Source: Candidatus Coatesiibacteriota bacterium (GTDB taxonomy: Bacteria > JAFGND01). Taken from it: DNA of 64,000 bases. The stretch spans positions 1 through 64,000 of the forward strand of contig JAFGND010000035.1 in NCBI GenBank assembly GCA_016927185.1, written 5' to 3'. Below the pieces are notes generated by a model. That model did not search any database. It was not told the origin of the DNA and saw only the letters and a list, made by a program, of their open reading frames with translations. Made by a program: the position numbers and the translations under genes. Of the stretch, positions 26,558 to 34,523 are shown in pieces (the first letter of the stretch is position 1; each line of letters opens with the position of its first letter).

Positions 26558-26959
26558 ATGGGTTATTCGATTCCTGATAATCTTAAGTATGCAAAATCAC
26601 ATGAATGGGTAAAGGTTGATGGAAATATTGTCACAGTTGGAATAACTGATTATGCACAACATGAGCTTGATAGTATTCAGTTTGTCGAGTTTCCTGGAAT
26701 AGGTGAGGAAATTGAAGCTGGTGAAGTACTTGGGGCTGTTGAAGCAGTCAAGGCAGCTGAAGATCTAATTTGTCCAGTTTCCGGAAAAGTAGTTGAAATA
26801 AATGAAGTACTGGAAGAAGAAGGAAGTGCAATACATAAAGATCCTTATGGAGCTGGCTGGCTTGTAAAGCTTGAATGTGATCCTTCTTTACTGGTAAAAG
26901 AGCTCAAGGAACATATGAATGCAACACAATATAAGGATTTTATTGAAAAAGAAAGCTAG
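26558..26959 (+). CDS. gcvH: Glycine cleavage system H protein
   Basis: 133 residues. The lipoyl domain has the modified lysine K65 in GAVEAVKAAEDLICPVSG. The N-terminus IPDNLKYAKSHEWVKVDG is typical. It carries the aminomethyl intermediate between GcvP and GcvT and the electrons to dihydrolipoamide dehydrogenase. GcvP and the lipoylation enzymes are not in the window. AAAGGAG precedes the ATG. Confidence 0.96.
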   Translation: MGYSIPDNLKYAKSHEWVKVDGNIVTVGITDYAQHELDSIQFVEFPGIGEEIEAGEVLGAVEAVKAAEDLICPVSGKVVEINEVLEEEGSAIHKDPYGAGWLVKLECDPSLLVKELKEHMNATQYKDFIEKES

Positions 26960-26967
26960 GAATTAGG

Positions 26968-27004
26968 GAGCGATCGATAATGCTGGGTTATTTATTGATC
27001 GCTC
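26968..27004 (+). promoter_or_regulatory. Inverted repeat enclosing a start codon
   Basis: GAGCGATC (26968-26975) pairs with GATCGCTC (26997-27004): 8 perfect bp with a 21-nt loop containing the ATG at 26980. The end of the GGGAG ribosome-binding site lies in the stem, so folding could hide the translation start of the transporter gene. It may be chance. Confidence 0.35.
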
Positions 27005-27405
27005 TTTCTGTTATTTCATGGGGATTATGGGGATTTACTGGGAAGCTTGCCACCAGACATAATAATGCCCTGGTAATAACTGCAATCACAAGTATACTTT
27101 CCCCTCTTGCAAGTATCGTCTTATATATTCTTATTAAAACAAAAGGGATTGAAATAAACATTACAGGCAGATCCTTTCTACTGATTGGATTGACCGCCTT
27201 GATGGGGATATTCGGAAGTATTTTTTTCTATATGGCACTGCAGAAAACTCAGCTGTCAGTCGTCATAGCTCTTACAGCTTTATATCCAGTTATAACAGTA
27301 CTTCTTGCGATAATTTTCCTGAAAGAACCGTTTCCATTCTATAAATGGATCGGTCTTTTCATAATAATAATAGGAGCTATCCTTGTAACTTGGGAACATC
27401 AATAA
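26980..27405 (+). CDS. Half-size EamA/DMT-superfamily transporter
   Basis: 141 residues with about five hydrophobic segments and one EamA repeat (ALSVISWGLWGFTGKLA; ALTALYPVITVLLAIIFLKEP). Typical DMT exporters have two such repeats (about 300 residues). Single-repeat members dimerise. The substrate is unknown. The start region sits inside a potential hairpin. Its end overlaps the start of the DUF1284 gene. Confidence 0.82.
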   Translation: MLGYLLIALSVISWGLWGFTGKLATRHNNALVITAITSILSPLASIVLYILIKTKGIEINITGRSFLLIGLTALMGIFGSIFFYMALQKTQLSVVIALTALYPVITVLLAIIFLKEPFPFYKWIGLFIIIIGAILVTWEHQ

Positions 27406-27818
27406 AGTTACGTCCTCACCACATTCTTTGTCTTCACGGCTTCAAGGGACTTGGGTATAGTGAAGATTTCATAAAACAGATGCAGGAAATATCTGACAAG
27501 ATAAAAAGAGAAAGACATGTAAAAATATCTTTCATATTTGATTTAGATATCTTGTGTCATTCCTGTACAGAAGACAACAGGAAGGCATGTCTGCAACAGA
27601 ATTCGCTCTCCAGGCTAATAGATAAAAGGCTCAAGAAGAAACTGAAAGGACTTCTCAGAAGAGAAACCAGCTTGACTTTTTTTCTTGAGAAACTTTATAA
27701 AACTATATCTGCAAGAAAAATGGATTATATTTGCAGAGGTTGTGAGTGGAAAAAATTCGGATATTGCAGGGAAGGATATTTGAAGAAGAGGTTGATGCTA
27801 GAAAAGGAGATCACTTAG
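27390..27818 (+). CDS. DUF1284 family cysteine-rich protein
   Basis: About 142 residues. The motif KLRPHHILCLHGFKGLGYSEDF is the DUF1284 signature. Cys clusters CHSCTEDNRKAC and CRGCEWKKFGYC could bind Zn or an iron-sulfur cluster. The function of the family is not established. The frame is open from 27345, but I start at TTG 27390 because family members begin just before LRPHH; this start overlaps the transporter gene by 16 nt. It ends one base before the next GTG. Confidence 0.72.
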   Translation: MGTSIKLRPHHILCLHGFKGLGYSEDFIKQMQEISDKIKRERHVKISFIFDLDILCHSCTEDNRKACLQQNSLSRLIDKRLKKKLKGLLRRETSLTFFLEKLYKTISARKMDYICRGCEWKKFGYCREGYLKKRLMLEKEIT

Positions 27819-27819
27819 A

Positions 27820-29274
27820 GTGGTGAAATTTTACATTTGTATAGTTATTTTTTTATCTTCTGATGTTTTATTTTGCTCAATATGGCCTGTCTGGAGAGGG
27901 AATACTCAAAGAAATGGTTTCATGCCTTTACCAGCTATAGATAATCCTGTTTTAAAATGGGATCGAGATCTAGGTTATAGAAAATCATCAATAGATATTA
28001 ATAAGAGGATTTACACTTATGATGATGAAAACCTATTAAATTATGACTATAATGGAAACTGTAATTGGAAAGAAAAAAGAGACACTTCCGCAGTGATTGA
28101 ATTTATAATGGCGGATAGTCTATATGCTTTGAGTTATCTTAGTTATAGCGGTACTAGTTATATTTCCAAATTGCTTGTTTATAATCCTGATCATGAAATA
28201 CTCTGGAAAGATGGATTTTCAGGAGAAGCATCTTATGAGCTAATGTATTTTAATACTATATTAAGGAATAGAAATATTTGGGTAGTAGGCATTGTCAATT
28301 CACAGGACTTATATGAAGAGGGAATTATTTGTGCTTACAAGGATTCAGGAGAAAAAATTTGGAGTATTTGCTTTTTTGGATGTTTTAAAACTGGTGGAAA
28401 TTCTAATCTTGAATGTATGTCTATCGATAAAAATAATACTGTATATATTGCTTTATGCATTGACAGGTATTCTGAGAAAAGACTGATTTATGCTGTAGAT
28501 AATGGGAGAATTGTTTGGCAAAAGGATTATGGCGAAAATGTAGTATTATTTGATGCTCCAGTTCTTGATGATAGTAATGAAGAAACGTATGTTTATTTGA
28601 CTTATAATGAATTGGAAAATAATAAGACTCTTCTTCAATGTATAAATGGATTTAATGCGAATATTCTATGGAATTTTGAGAGAGAATTTTGTAATGAACC
28701 TCTACCACCTGCAATAGGAAAATCAGGTAATATCTACATTCCTGATGTTACTTTTTTATCTAAAACTAACAAATTAGGTGAGAAAATCTCTGAAAAAGTA
28801 TTAGCAGATACTATTATATCACCCCCTGTAATAGATGAAGATGAGAACATATATATAGTTACGAAAGAAAAAGTTATATCATTTGATTTGAATTTTAAAG
28901 AAAGATGGGAATTATCAATTGATGGTTTTAGGAGAGGAGTTAATATAAAGCTAGGAGAAGGTAAAACAATATTTGTTGGTAATCTCTGTTGCATCAGAGA
29001 TAAAACTGGCATAGAAGTATCATATCCCAAATCCTACTCTCTACCAATAAAGATATCTCTGTCTTGTTCCCCAAATCCTTTCAGGGATAAACTGAAGATA
29101 GATTTACAGTCGTCATCTGATGAAGATCTGAAGATTTACGATATCACCGGAAGGTTGTTGCTGAACAAGAGCTTTTCAAAAGGCAAGCACAGTTTTGTCT
29201 GGAAAGCATCTACCAGCGGAGTTTTCATAATAAAATTCGGAAAGGAAGTGAAAAAAGCTGTCAGGTTAGAATAG
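27820..29274 (+). CDS. Secreted PQQ-like beta-propeller with sorting tail
   Basis: 484 residues with an N-terminal signal (FYICIVIFLSSDVLFC). The mature protein opens with WPVWRGNTQRNGFMPLPAI, the standard start of PQQ-like propellers (W-x-x-x-R-G-x-x-x-x-x-G). Blade motifs follow (KIWSICFFG, RIVWQKDYGENV, NILWNFEREF). The final 70 residues (SCSPNPFRDKLKIDL, DLKIYDITGRLLLNKSF, GVFIIKFGKEVKKAVRLE) are a FlgD-like/type IX sorting domain. It is probably displayed on the surface; ligand unknown. GTG start 24 nt after GGAG context; a second GTG follows immediately. Confidence 0.82.
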   Translation: MVKFYICIVIFLSSDVLFCSIWPVWRGNTQRNGFMPLPAIDNPVLKWDRDLGYRKSSIDINKRIYTYDDENLLNYDYNGNCNWKEKRDTSAVIEFIMADSLYALSYLSYSGTSYISKLLVYNPDHEILWKDGFSGEASYELMYFNTILRNRNIWVVGIVNSQDLYEEGIICAYKDSGEKIWSICFFGCFKTGGNSNLECMSIDKNNTVYIALCIDRYSEKRLIYAVDNGRIVWQKDYGENVVLFDAPVLDDSNEETYVYLTYNELENNKTLLQCINGFNANILWNFEREFCNEPLPPAIGKSGNIYIPDVTFLSKTNKLGEKISEKVLADTIISPPVIDEDENIYIVTKEKVISFDLNFKERWELSIDGFRRGVNIKLGEGKTIFVGNLCCIRDKTGIEVSYPKSYSLPIKISLSCSPNPFRDKLKIDLQSSSDEDLKIYDITGRLLLNKSFSKGKHSFVWKASTSGVFIIKFGKEVKKAVRLE

Positions 29275-29293
29275 ACTTATTTATAAGCCTATT
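29270..29293. terminator. Bidirectional terminator between convergent genes
   Basis: AATAG-a-CTTA / TAAG-c-CTATT stem with a 4-nt loop and one mismatch. Both stop codons (plus-strand propeller and minus-strand lysS) lie within it. T-rich on the plus side (CTATTTTAT). Confidence 0.45.
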
Positions 29294-31356
29294 TTATCAG
29301 AAACTTCCCTCATTCCCTGAAGAGCAATGCCTACGAACTCATCTAGCTTCAATCCAGCTTTTTCGCATTCCATAATGGTTTCACGGGAAACATTTCTTGC
29401 AAAATCCTTCTTGTTCATCCTTTTCGTAACACTCTTTACCTCAACACTCGCCACTTTCCTGTCAGGATATACAAGGGCAGTTGCAAATATAAGACCTGTT
29501 ATTGTTTCTCCTGCCGCAAGAAGATACTCCAGCCTGTTTTTTCTTGAAGGCAGATTCAGTCCTTCAGCATTGTGGGAAAGTATAAGACTGATTATATCTT
29601 CTGAGAATCCCTCTTTTTTCAGAATCTCTGCTGTTCCTAATCCATGATTATCAGGTTCCTTGTTTGTCTCGAAGTCCAAATCATGCAGAAGTCCAAGGAT
29701 AAACCATTTGGTCTCGTCCTGTTTCAGATATCTTGCAAGTGCTTTCATTACACCAGCACTTGATATGCAATGGTTCTTCAGGTTTTCTGAAAAAACATAC
29801 TTGTTGAAAATTTCCCAGGCTTTTTCCAGCGAAATATCAAGATTTTCAAGGGATGGTATTTTCATTGGATCTTCTTCTGAAGATTTCTGCAAATTTTCTT
29901 TTTGAAGAGGCTTCATTAACGGGAAAAGAATGACATCCCTCAGATTTTCGCAGTTTGCAAGTAGTGCAACAAACCTGTCTATTCCCATCCCCCAACCTGA
30001 AACAGGTGGTAGTCCAGTTTCCAGACACTTGATGAAATCATCATCCATATCTAGTGCGTCTTCATCTCCTTCTGTGCGAAGTTTTGCCTGGATTTCAAGC
30101 CGCTGCTTCTGATCAACAGGATCAATTAGCTCGCTGTAAGCATTAACTATTTCCCAGGAGTTGGCAATCAGCTGGAATCTGTCAGCGACATCAGGAATTA
30201 AATCATTTCTTCTTGCAAGCGGTGAAAGATCTATCGGATGATAAATAAGGAATGTTGGCTGAATGAGAGATGGTCTTACCACCTGTTTGTAAAGCTGGTC
30301 AATTAAAGAACCTCTTCCCAGTTTATCAGAGTCTTCAATAGTCAATCCCTTGCTTTTTATTGCATCCCCGAGTGATTTTGTGTCAGGATAATCATTGATA
30401 TCAAGATCAACCCTTGATTTAATAAGCTCCTGGAAAGACTGTCTCTTCCATACTCCTGAAAAATCAAGAACATTATTCTTGAAAGTCAATGAAAGTGAAC
30501 CTGTTACTTCTTTTATTACATGTTTCACTAATTTTTCAGTGAAATTCATATTGTCCTCAAAATCCCAGTAGGCACAATAATATTCGAGCATGGTGAAATC
30601 CTGAAGGTGGCTTGCATCGATGCCTTCATTCCTGAAAACCCTTGCTACTTCATAAACCTTGTCATAACCTCCTGCAATGCACCTCTTGAGATAAGTTTCT
30701 GGAGCAATTCTCAGGAATACCTCCATATCAAGTGAGTTATGATGGGTTTTAAATGGTTTTGCGAGAGCTCCTGATTTCTGGGTAACGAGAACTGGTGTAT
30801 CGACTTCTTCAAAACCATTGCTATCAAGGAAATTCCTTATTGAGCGAATGATTTTAGTCCTGAGTTTGAAAACCTGCCTGCTTGCCGGATTCATTATCAA
30901 ATCAAGATATCTGTATCTGTAGCAACTTTCAACGTCTGTTAATCCATGCCATTTCTCTGGAAGCGGATGAAGTGATTTTGAAAGCAGAATGAAATCTTTT
31001 GCAAGAACTGTTTTCTCTCCAGTTTTTGTTGTAAAGATATCTCCCTTTACTCCGATATGGTCCCCCACATCATATATTTTCCTTGCGTAGTCAAACTGCT
31101 CTTTCCCCAGAGAATTCTGTTCAATAGCTATCTGAATATTACCTTCCCAGTCAGTTAGCTTGAGAAAGCTTAGTTTACCGAAATCCCTTGATGCAGTTAT
31201 TCTTCCTGCAACAGAGACATCTTTTGTATCATCAGGAAGATTGGATGCTTCTTTCAGATTATAGGTTCTTTCAAAACGTGCTTTATATACTTTCTCGTTA
31301 TATCCCTTCATTATTTCAATCTTGGATAATCTGCTATCTCTTTCTGAAAAAGACAC
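29281..31356 (-). CDS. lysS: Lysyl-tRNA synthetase (class II) fused to an HD phosphohydrolase-like domain
   Basis: 691 residues; normal class II LysRS has about 500. Residues 30-130 are the OB-fold anticodon-binding domain. The catalytic core runs to about 485: motif 2 VARVFRNEGIDASHLQDFT (238-256), NSWEIVNAYSEL and motif 3 GWGMGIDRFVALL (454-466). A linker (490-510) leads to an extra domain with the HD-superfamily pattern H529, LLHDLD (H558-D559), H571 and LSHNAEG (H595), resembling the stand-alone HD hydrolases of about 190 residues. The start is GTG with AGGAGG 6 nt upstream, preceded by an 8-bp hairpin in the leader. Confidence 0.93.
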   Translation of the reverse strand: MSFSERDSRLSKIEIMKGYNEKVYKARFERTYNLKEASNLPDDTKDVSVAGRITASRDFGKLSFLKLTDWEGNIQIAIEQNSLGKEQFDYARKIYDVGDHIGVKGDIFTTKTGEKTVLAKDFILLSKSLHPLPEKWHGLTDVESCYRYRYLDLIMNPASRQVFKLRTKIIRSIRNFLDSNGFEEVDTPVLVTQKSGALAKPFKTHHNSLDMEVFLRIAPETYLKRCIAGGYDKVYEVARVFRNEGIDASHLQDFTMLEYYCAYWDFEDNMNFTEKLVKHVIKEVTGSLSLTFKNNVLDFSGVWKRQSFQELIKSRVDLDINDYPDTKSLGDAIKSKGLTIEDSDKLGRGSLIDQLYKQVVRPSLIQPTFLIYHPIDLSPLARRNDLIPDVADRFQLIANSWEIVNAYSELIDPVDQKQRLEIQAKLRTEGDEDALDMDDDFIKCLETGLPPVSGWGMGIDRFVALLANCENLRDVILFPLMKPLQKENLQKSSEEDPMKIPSLENLDISLEKAWEIFNKYVFSENLKNHCISSAGVMKALARYLKQDETKWFILGLLHDLDFETNKEPDNHGLGTAEILKKEGFSEDIISLILSHNAEGLNLPSRKNRLEYLLAAGETITGLIFATALVYPDRKVASVEVKSVTKRMNKKDFARNVSRETIMECEKAGLKLDEFVGIALQGMREVSDKIGL

Positions 31357-31370
31357 TTATACCTCCTGTT

Positions 31371-31390
31371 AACTGGAACCACTTCCAGTT
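31371..31390 (-). promoter_or_regulatory. Leader hairpin of lysS
   Basis: Perfect stem AACTGGAA / TTCCAGTT (31371-31378, 31383-31390) with a CCAC/GTGG loop, immediately 5' of the AGGAGG ribosome-binding site of lysS on the minus strand. It may set mRNA stability or ribosome access. There is no room for a T-box. Confidence 0.4.
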
Positions 31391-31475
31391 ATTTTGGCTT
31401 TTTAGACAAGGTAATAAATAAACTCTTGAAATCTTTAACTTGTTATTAATTGATGGCTTAAAAAGGAAAAAAATA

Positions 31476-32597
31476 ATGAAGGAAAAATGGAGTATTGTAG
31501 AATTAAAAATAATGAGAAGGGCACTTGTGTTAGCAAGAAAGGGATTATACGGTGCTCATCCAAATCCAATGGTTGGCTGCGTGATTGCCAAGAATGGCAG
31601 AATAATTTCTGAAGGATATCATAAGGAGTTTGGCTCTCTGCATGCTGAAATCATGGCAATCAACAAAGTGAAAGACAAATCCATGCTTGAAGATTCTGAC
31701 TTGTTTCTTACTCTTGAACCTTGTACGCATATTGGCAAACAACCACCCTGCATTGATACCATAAGACAAATAAGATGGAGAAATATATATATTGCATCAG
31801 AGGATTGTGACAAAAGAGTTTGTGGAGAAGGGATCAAGATCCTCAGGAAAGATGGTTTTAGCGTCAGATTTGGACTGCTTGAGGAAGAAGCAATAAATCT
31901 AAACAAGGTTTTTTTCACTTTCAAGATACAGAAGAGACCTTTCATTACTCTCAAGGCAGCTGTTTCAACAAACGGTTTTCTTGCATGGAAAGATGGACAT
32001 TCGAAATGGTTGTCATGCGAAAAATCATTGATTGAGGCACATAAGCTGCGTGCAGAAGCAGATGGAATATTGGTTGGAAGGGAAACTGTGCAAAATGATA
32101 ATCCAGAGCTGACAACAAGGTTATTCAAGGGACGTTCTCCCAAGCGATTTATTATCGACAGAAGGAATAAGCTTTCCCTCAAATACAAAGTATTCGAGCA
32201 AAAATCACCTGTAACGTATTATATTACTACTAAAAGAAATCTGCATAAAGAAGCACAGTTGGCAAAAAATGGACACAAAATGATTATCCTTAACGAATCT
32301 AATAATAAGATAAACATGGAAGAATTGATGTTCAAATTGCATGAACTTGATATTTCACACCTGCTTGTCGAAGGAGGAGGAAAAACAATTAGCGAGTTCA
32401 TCAATAACTCCTTATTTGACAAGCTTATTTTATGTGTCACTCCTTTCATATTACCGCAAGGAAGAGGTTTTGCTTTTTTCAATGAAAGTAATACCTCTCA
32501 TCCTAGTCTGGCATTAAAGCTTATTTTCCAAAAAAATATCGGGCAAGATTTATGGCTTGAGTACCAGCTTTTAAAAGAACCTTACGAATTCGCCTAG
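31476..32597 (+). CDS. ribD: Bifunctional riboflavin biosynthesis protein RibD
   Basis: 373 residues from the ATG at 31476 (AAAGGA upstream; an upstream TTG at 31440 is less likely). The N-terminal deaminase domain has zinc ligands in GSLHAEIMAI and LEPCTHIGKQPPC. The C-terminal reductase domain has TLKAAVSTNGFLA, ADGILVGRETVQNDNPELT and LLVEGGGKTISEF. It performs the second and third steps of riboflavin synthesis from GTP. No FMN riboswitch is visible in the 119 nt between lysS and ribD, and ribE/ribBA/ribH are absent from the window. Its end overlaps the convergent nitroreductase gene by 27 bp. Confidence 0.95.
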   Translation: MKEKWSIVELKIMRRALVLARKGLYGAHPNPMVGCVIAKNGRIISEGYHKEFGSLHAEIMAINKVKDKSMLEDSDLFLTLEPCTHIGKQPPCIDTIRQIRWRNIYIASEDCDKRVCGEGIKILRKDGFSVRFGLLEEEAINLNKVFFTFKIQKRPFITLKAAVSTNGFLAWKDGHSKWLSCEKSLIEAHKLRAEADGILVGRETVQNDNPELTTRLFKGRSPKRFIIDRRNKLSLKYKVFEQKSPVTYYITTKRNLHKEAQLAKNGHKMIILNESNNKINMEELMFKLHELDISHLLVEGGGKTISEFINNSLFDKLILCVTPFILPQGRGFAFFNESNTSHPSLALKLIFQKNIGQDLWLEYQLLKEPYEFA

Positions 32598-33404
32598 ATT
32601 TCTTCTTTCAGGAATTGTTTTTGTTTCATCTGGATAACCCAGGGGAGTTATTGTTGCTATAAAGTGATGTGCAGGGATGTTCAGGACTGTTTTTGCCTCA
32701 TCTCTGTCCATTGCACCAATCCAGCAGGTTCCTAATCCATGATTATAGGCAGCCAGGATAAAATGATAAGCAGCTATAGCTCCATCCTGTTCAATTCGTT
32801 TTGTCTTGTCAGTATCTATGCATACTGCAACAGCACATGGAGCTTTTGCAATTGGAGCACTGCTTGATTCTCTCAATGATGCAAGAAGTGATAACACTTC
32901 AGGATTTCGTATGACTATATAATAAAACGACTGACAGTTTCTTGAAGTTGGAGAAAACCTGCATACATCAAAAATCCTATTCAATAAATCGTTCGAAATA
33001 TCATTCTTTTTGAATTTCCTTATACTCCTTCTCTTGATTAGAGCTTCATCTATAATCTGATAACTGATAATGGGAGAAAGAAAAGTCTGAAATTCAATTG
33101 TTCTTCCTTCAGGATCTTGTGCAAAAAAATTATAGATATTATACTTCTCATTTATCTTGGGAGATGAAGTAGAAATAGTCTTATATTTCTCATATAAAGA
33201 ATCAACTTGAGTTTGTTCATCATAAAAGAATGTAATAATTCCTTGTTTGTCTATTTCATCTCTTTCACAAAATCCAAGGAGCATATTGCCATGCTTCAGG
33301 ATTGTACATTCCGCTTGTTTCAGCCAGACTTTCATGCCAATACTGAGATAAAAATCTCTTATCATGTTGAGATTTTTTGTTTTTAAGAAAACAATACCTG
33401 ACAT
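32571..33404 (-). CDS. VOC (glyoxalase-like) domain fused to a nitroreductase
   Basis: 277 residues. Residues 1-110 form a VOC/glyoxalase-fold domain (FLKTKNLNMIRDFYLSIGMKV, FFAQDPEGRTIEFQTFL). Residues 115-277 are an FMN-dependent nitroreductase (IKRRSIRKFKKNDISNDLL, RFSPTSRNCQSFYYIVI, GAIAAYHFILAAYNHGLGTCW, TPLGYPDE). The VOC part may bring a metal-bound or small ligand to the flavin. It follows the HAD phosphatase gene; its AGGAGG lies in that gene's last codons, so they are coupled. Confidence 0.85.
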   Translation of the reverse strand: MSGIVFLKTKNLNMIRDFYLSIGMKVWLKQAECTILKHGNMLLGFCERDEIDKQGIITFFYDEQTQVDSLYEKYKTISTSSPKINEKYNIYNFFAQDPEGRTIEFQTFLSPIISYQIIDEALIKRRSIRKFKKNDISNDLLNRIFDVCRFSPTSRNCQSFYYIVIRNPEVLSLLASLRESSSAPIAKAPCAVAVCIDTDKTKRIEQDGAIAAYHFILAAYNHGLGTCWIGAMDRDEAKTVLNIPAHHFIATITPLGYPDETKTIPERRNLGEFVRFF

Positions 33405-34286
33405 TTAAACCTCCTTGTTAAGCAATACATATTCATCTCTATATAATGGTAAAGCCCTATGAAAAAACTCATTCAAATCTATCCATGAATTAACGATAAG
33501 GTCAGATTCATTAATCAGTACTTTGTCACTTCCTTTTATGGAAATTCTTAGTGAATTTTCTTTTCCAACCGCCTGCAAACCCCATTTAAAAAAAGATAAA
33601 TCCTCTCTTGAATCACCAATCAAAATAAGATGGTTCTTGCTATGGATCTTTAACAGATAATTATGAATTTCTTTTACTTTATCCTCACCCGTCAATATCT
33701 TTGGAGCTGAATTAATTGGATTTGCAATGCCTTTGACTTTTATATTGTGTGTTCCCAAAAGAGTTGCATATTGTTCTATTATTGGTTGAATTGTCTTGGA
33801 TACTATTATTCCAGAAAAGTTATTCTGGGAAAGAGTTATAAATGTTTCCACAACTCCCGGATATATCCATCTTGTTATATTTTCAAGAGCATCATCAACA
33901 GTTTTCTCAGGGATTTTTGTAAGAATCTTGCTGAATTCCTCTATAAGGAATATATCTAGCTTCTTCCTTTTCTTGTTTGATATCAATGAATCATCAATTC
34001 CAAGTTTTGTCCTGAATCTCCAGATTTCTTCTTTCAAAAACATATTAAGACAGCTTGAGTAAAATGAAAACCATTTTCCAGGAAAAACAATTAATGGAAA
34101 AACAAGAAGCAATATCAAATCACTGTTTGAATAGCCATGAGTCAAGAAGGGAATAAAGCTTTTATGGATTGTTCCATCCAAATCACTTATCCAGATGCCT
34201 TCACCAGACCATTTTGATAATCTGTCATATATTTCAGATATATCCTTTTTCCATATTAATCCCTTGAGTTTCTTCAACCTTTTCAT
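33405..34286 (-). CDS. HAD-superfamily phosphatase (SerB-like)
   Basis: 293 residues. HAD motif I is ISDLDGTIH (D35, D37). Motif II is near IVSKTIQP and motif III/IV in GEDKVKEIH and ILIGDSREDLSFFKWG. The cap between motifs I and II holds a hydrophobic segment (LILLLVFPLIVFPGKWFSFY, residues 56-75) that may be a membrane-associated helix. Substrate unknown; SerB-like enzymes act on phosphoserine and similar monoesters. CTTGACT lies 41 nt upstream and TATACT 8 nt before the ATG without a Shine-Dalgarno, so the transcript is probably leaderless. Confidence 0.8.
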   Translation of the reverse strand: MKRLKKLKGLIWKKDISEIYDRLSKWSGEGIWISDLDGTIHKSFIPFLTHGYSNSDLILLLVFPLIVFPGKWFSFYSSCLNMFLKEEIWRFRTKLGIDDSLISNKKRKKLDIFLIEEFSKILTKIPEKTVDDALENITRWIYPGVVETFITLSQNNFSGIIVSKTIQPIIEQYATLLGTHNIKVKGIANPINSAPKILTGEDKVKEIHNYLLKIHSKNHLILIGDSREDLSFFKWGLQAVGKENSLRISIKGSDKVLINESDLIVNSWIDLNEFFHRALPLYRDEYVLLNKEV

Positions 34287-34299
34287 ATTAAGAAAGTAT

Positions 34300-34328
34300 A
34301 GTTTCTATCTTCAAGCAAGATAGTCAAG
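34300..34328 (-). promoter_or_regulatory. Promoter of the HAD phosphatase gene
   Basis: Minus strand: CTTGACT at 34322-34328 and TATACT ending 8 nt before the ATG (34286). The TATACT position predicts transcription beginning at or next to the ATG. Confidence 0.45.
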
Positions 34329-34486
34329 CAAAAGTTTCTTGAAACAAGTTTAGTCTGCAAACCTAAGAACTCAGAATTCAAAGAAAACAAATGAATCTTT
34401 GGGGGAGGGGATTCAGTTTTAAATATTTGCCAAGTTATGCTATATTATATTGCTGAATTGGTTCCTGTAAGTTTGCCTTAATGCTA

Positions 34487-34518
34487 CTTGACATATCCCT
34501 GTGTAATAAATTACCTGT
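34487..34518 (+). promoter_or_regulatory. CTTGACA promoter, probably leaderless
   Basis: CTTGACA at 34487-34493; TTG lies exactly 36 nt before the ATG at 34524. At 17-nt spacing the -10 would be TTACCT, 7 nt before the ATG. No Shine-Dalgarno is present. Confidence 0.45.
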
Positions 34519-34523
34519 TACAA

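Noticed and set aside
31391-31475. FMN riboswitch upstream of ribD
   Set aside because: The interval is too short and lacks the conserved RFN junction sequences.
31619-32188. 189-codon minus-strand frame inside ribD
   Set aside because: Antisense to conserved deaminase and reductase motifs, Ser/Leu-rich low-complexity translation, no start signal.
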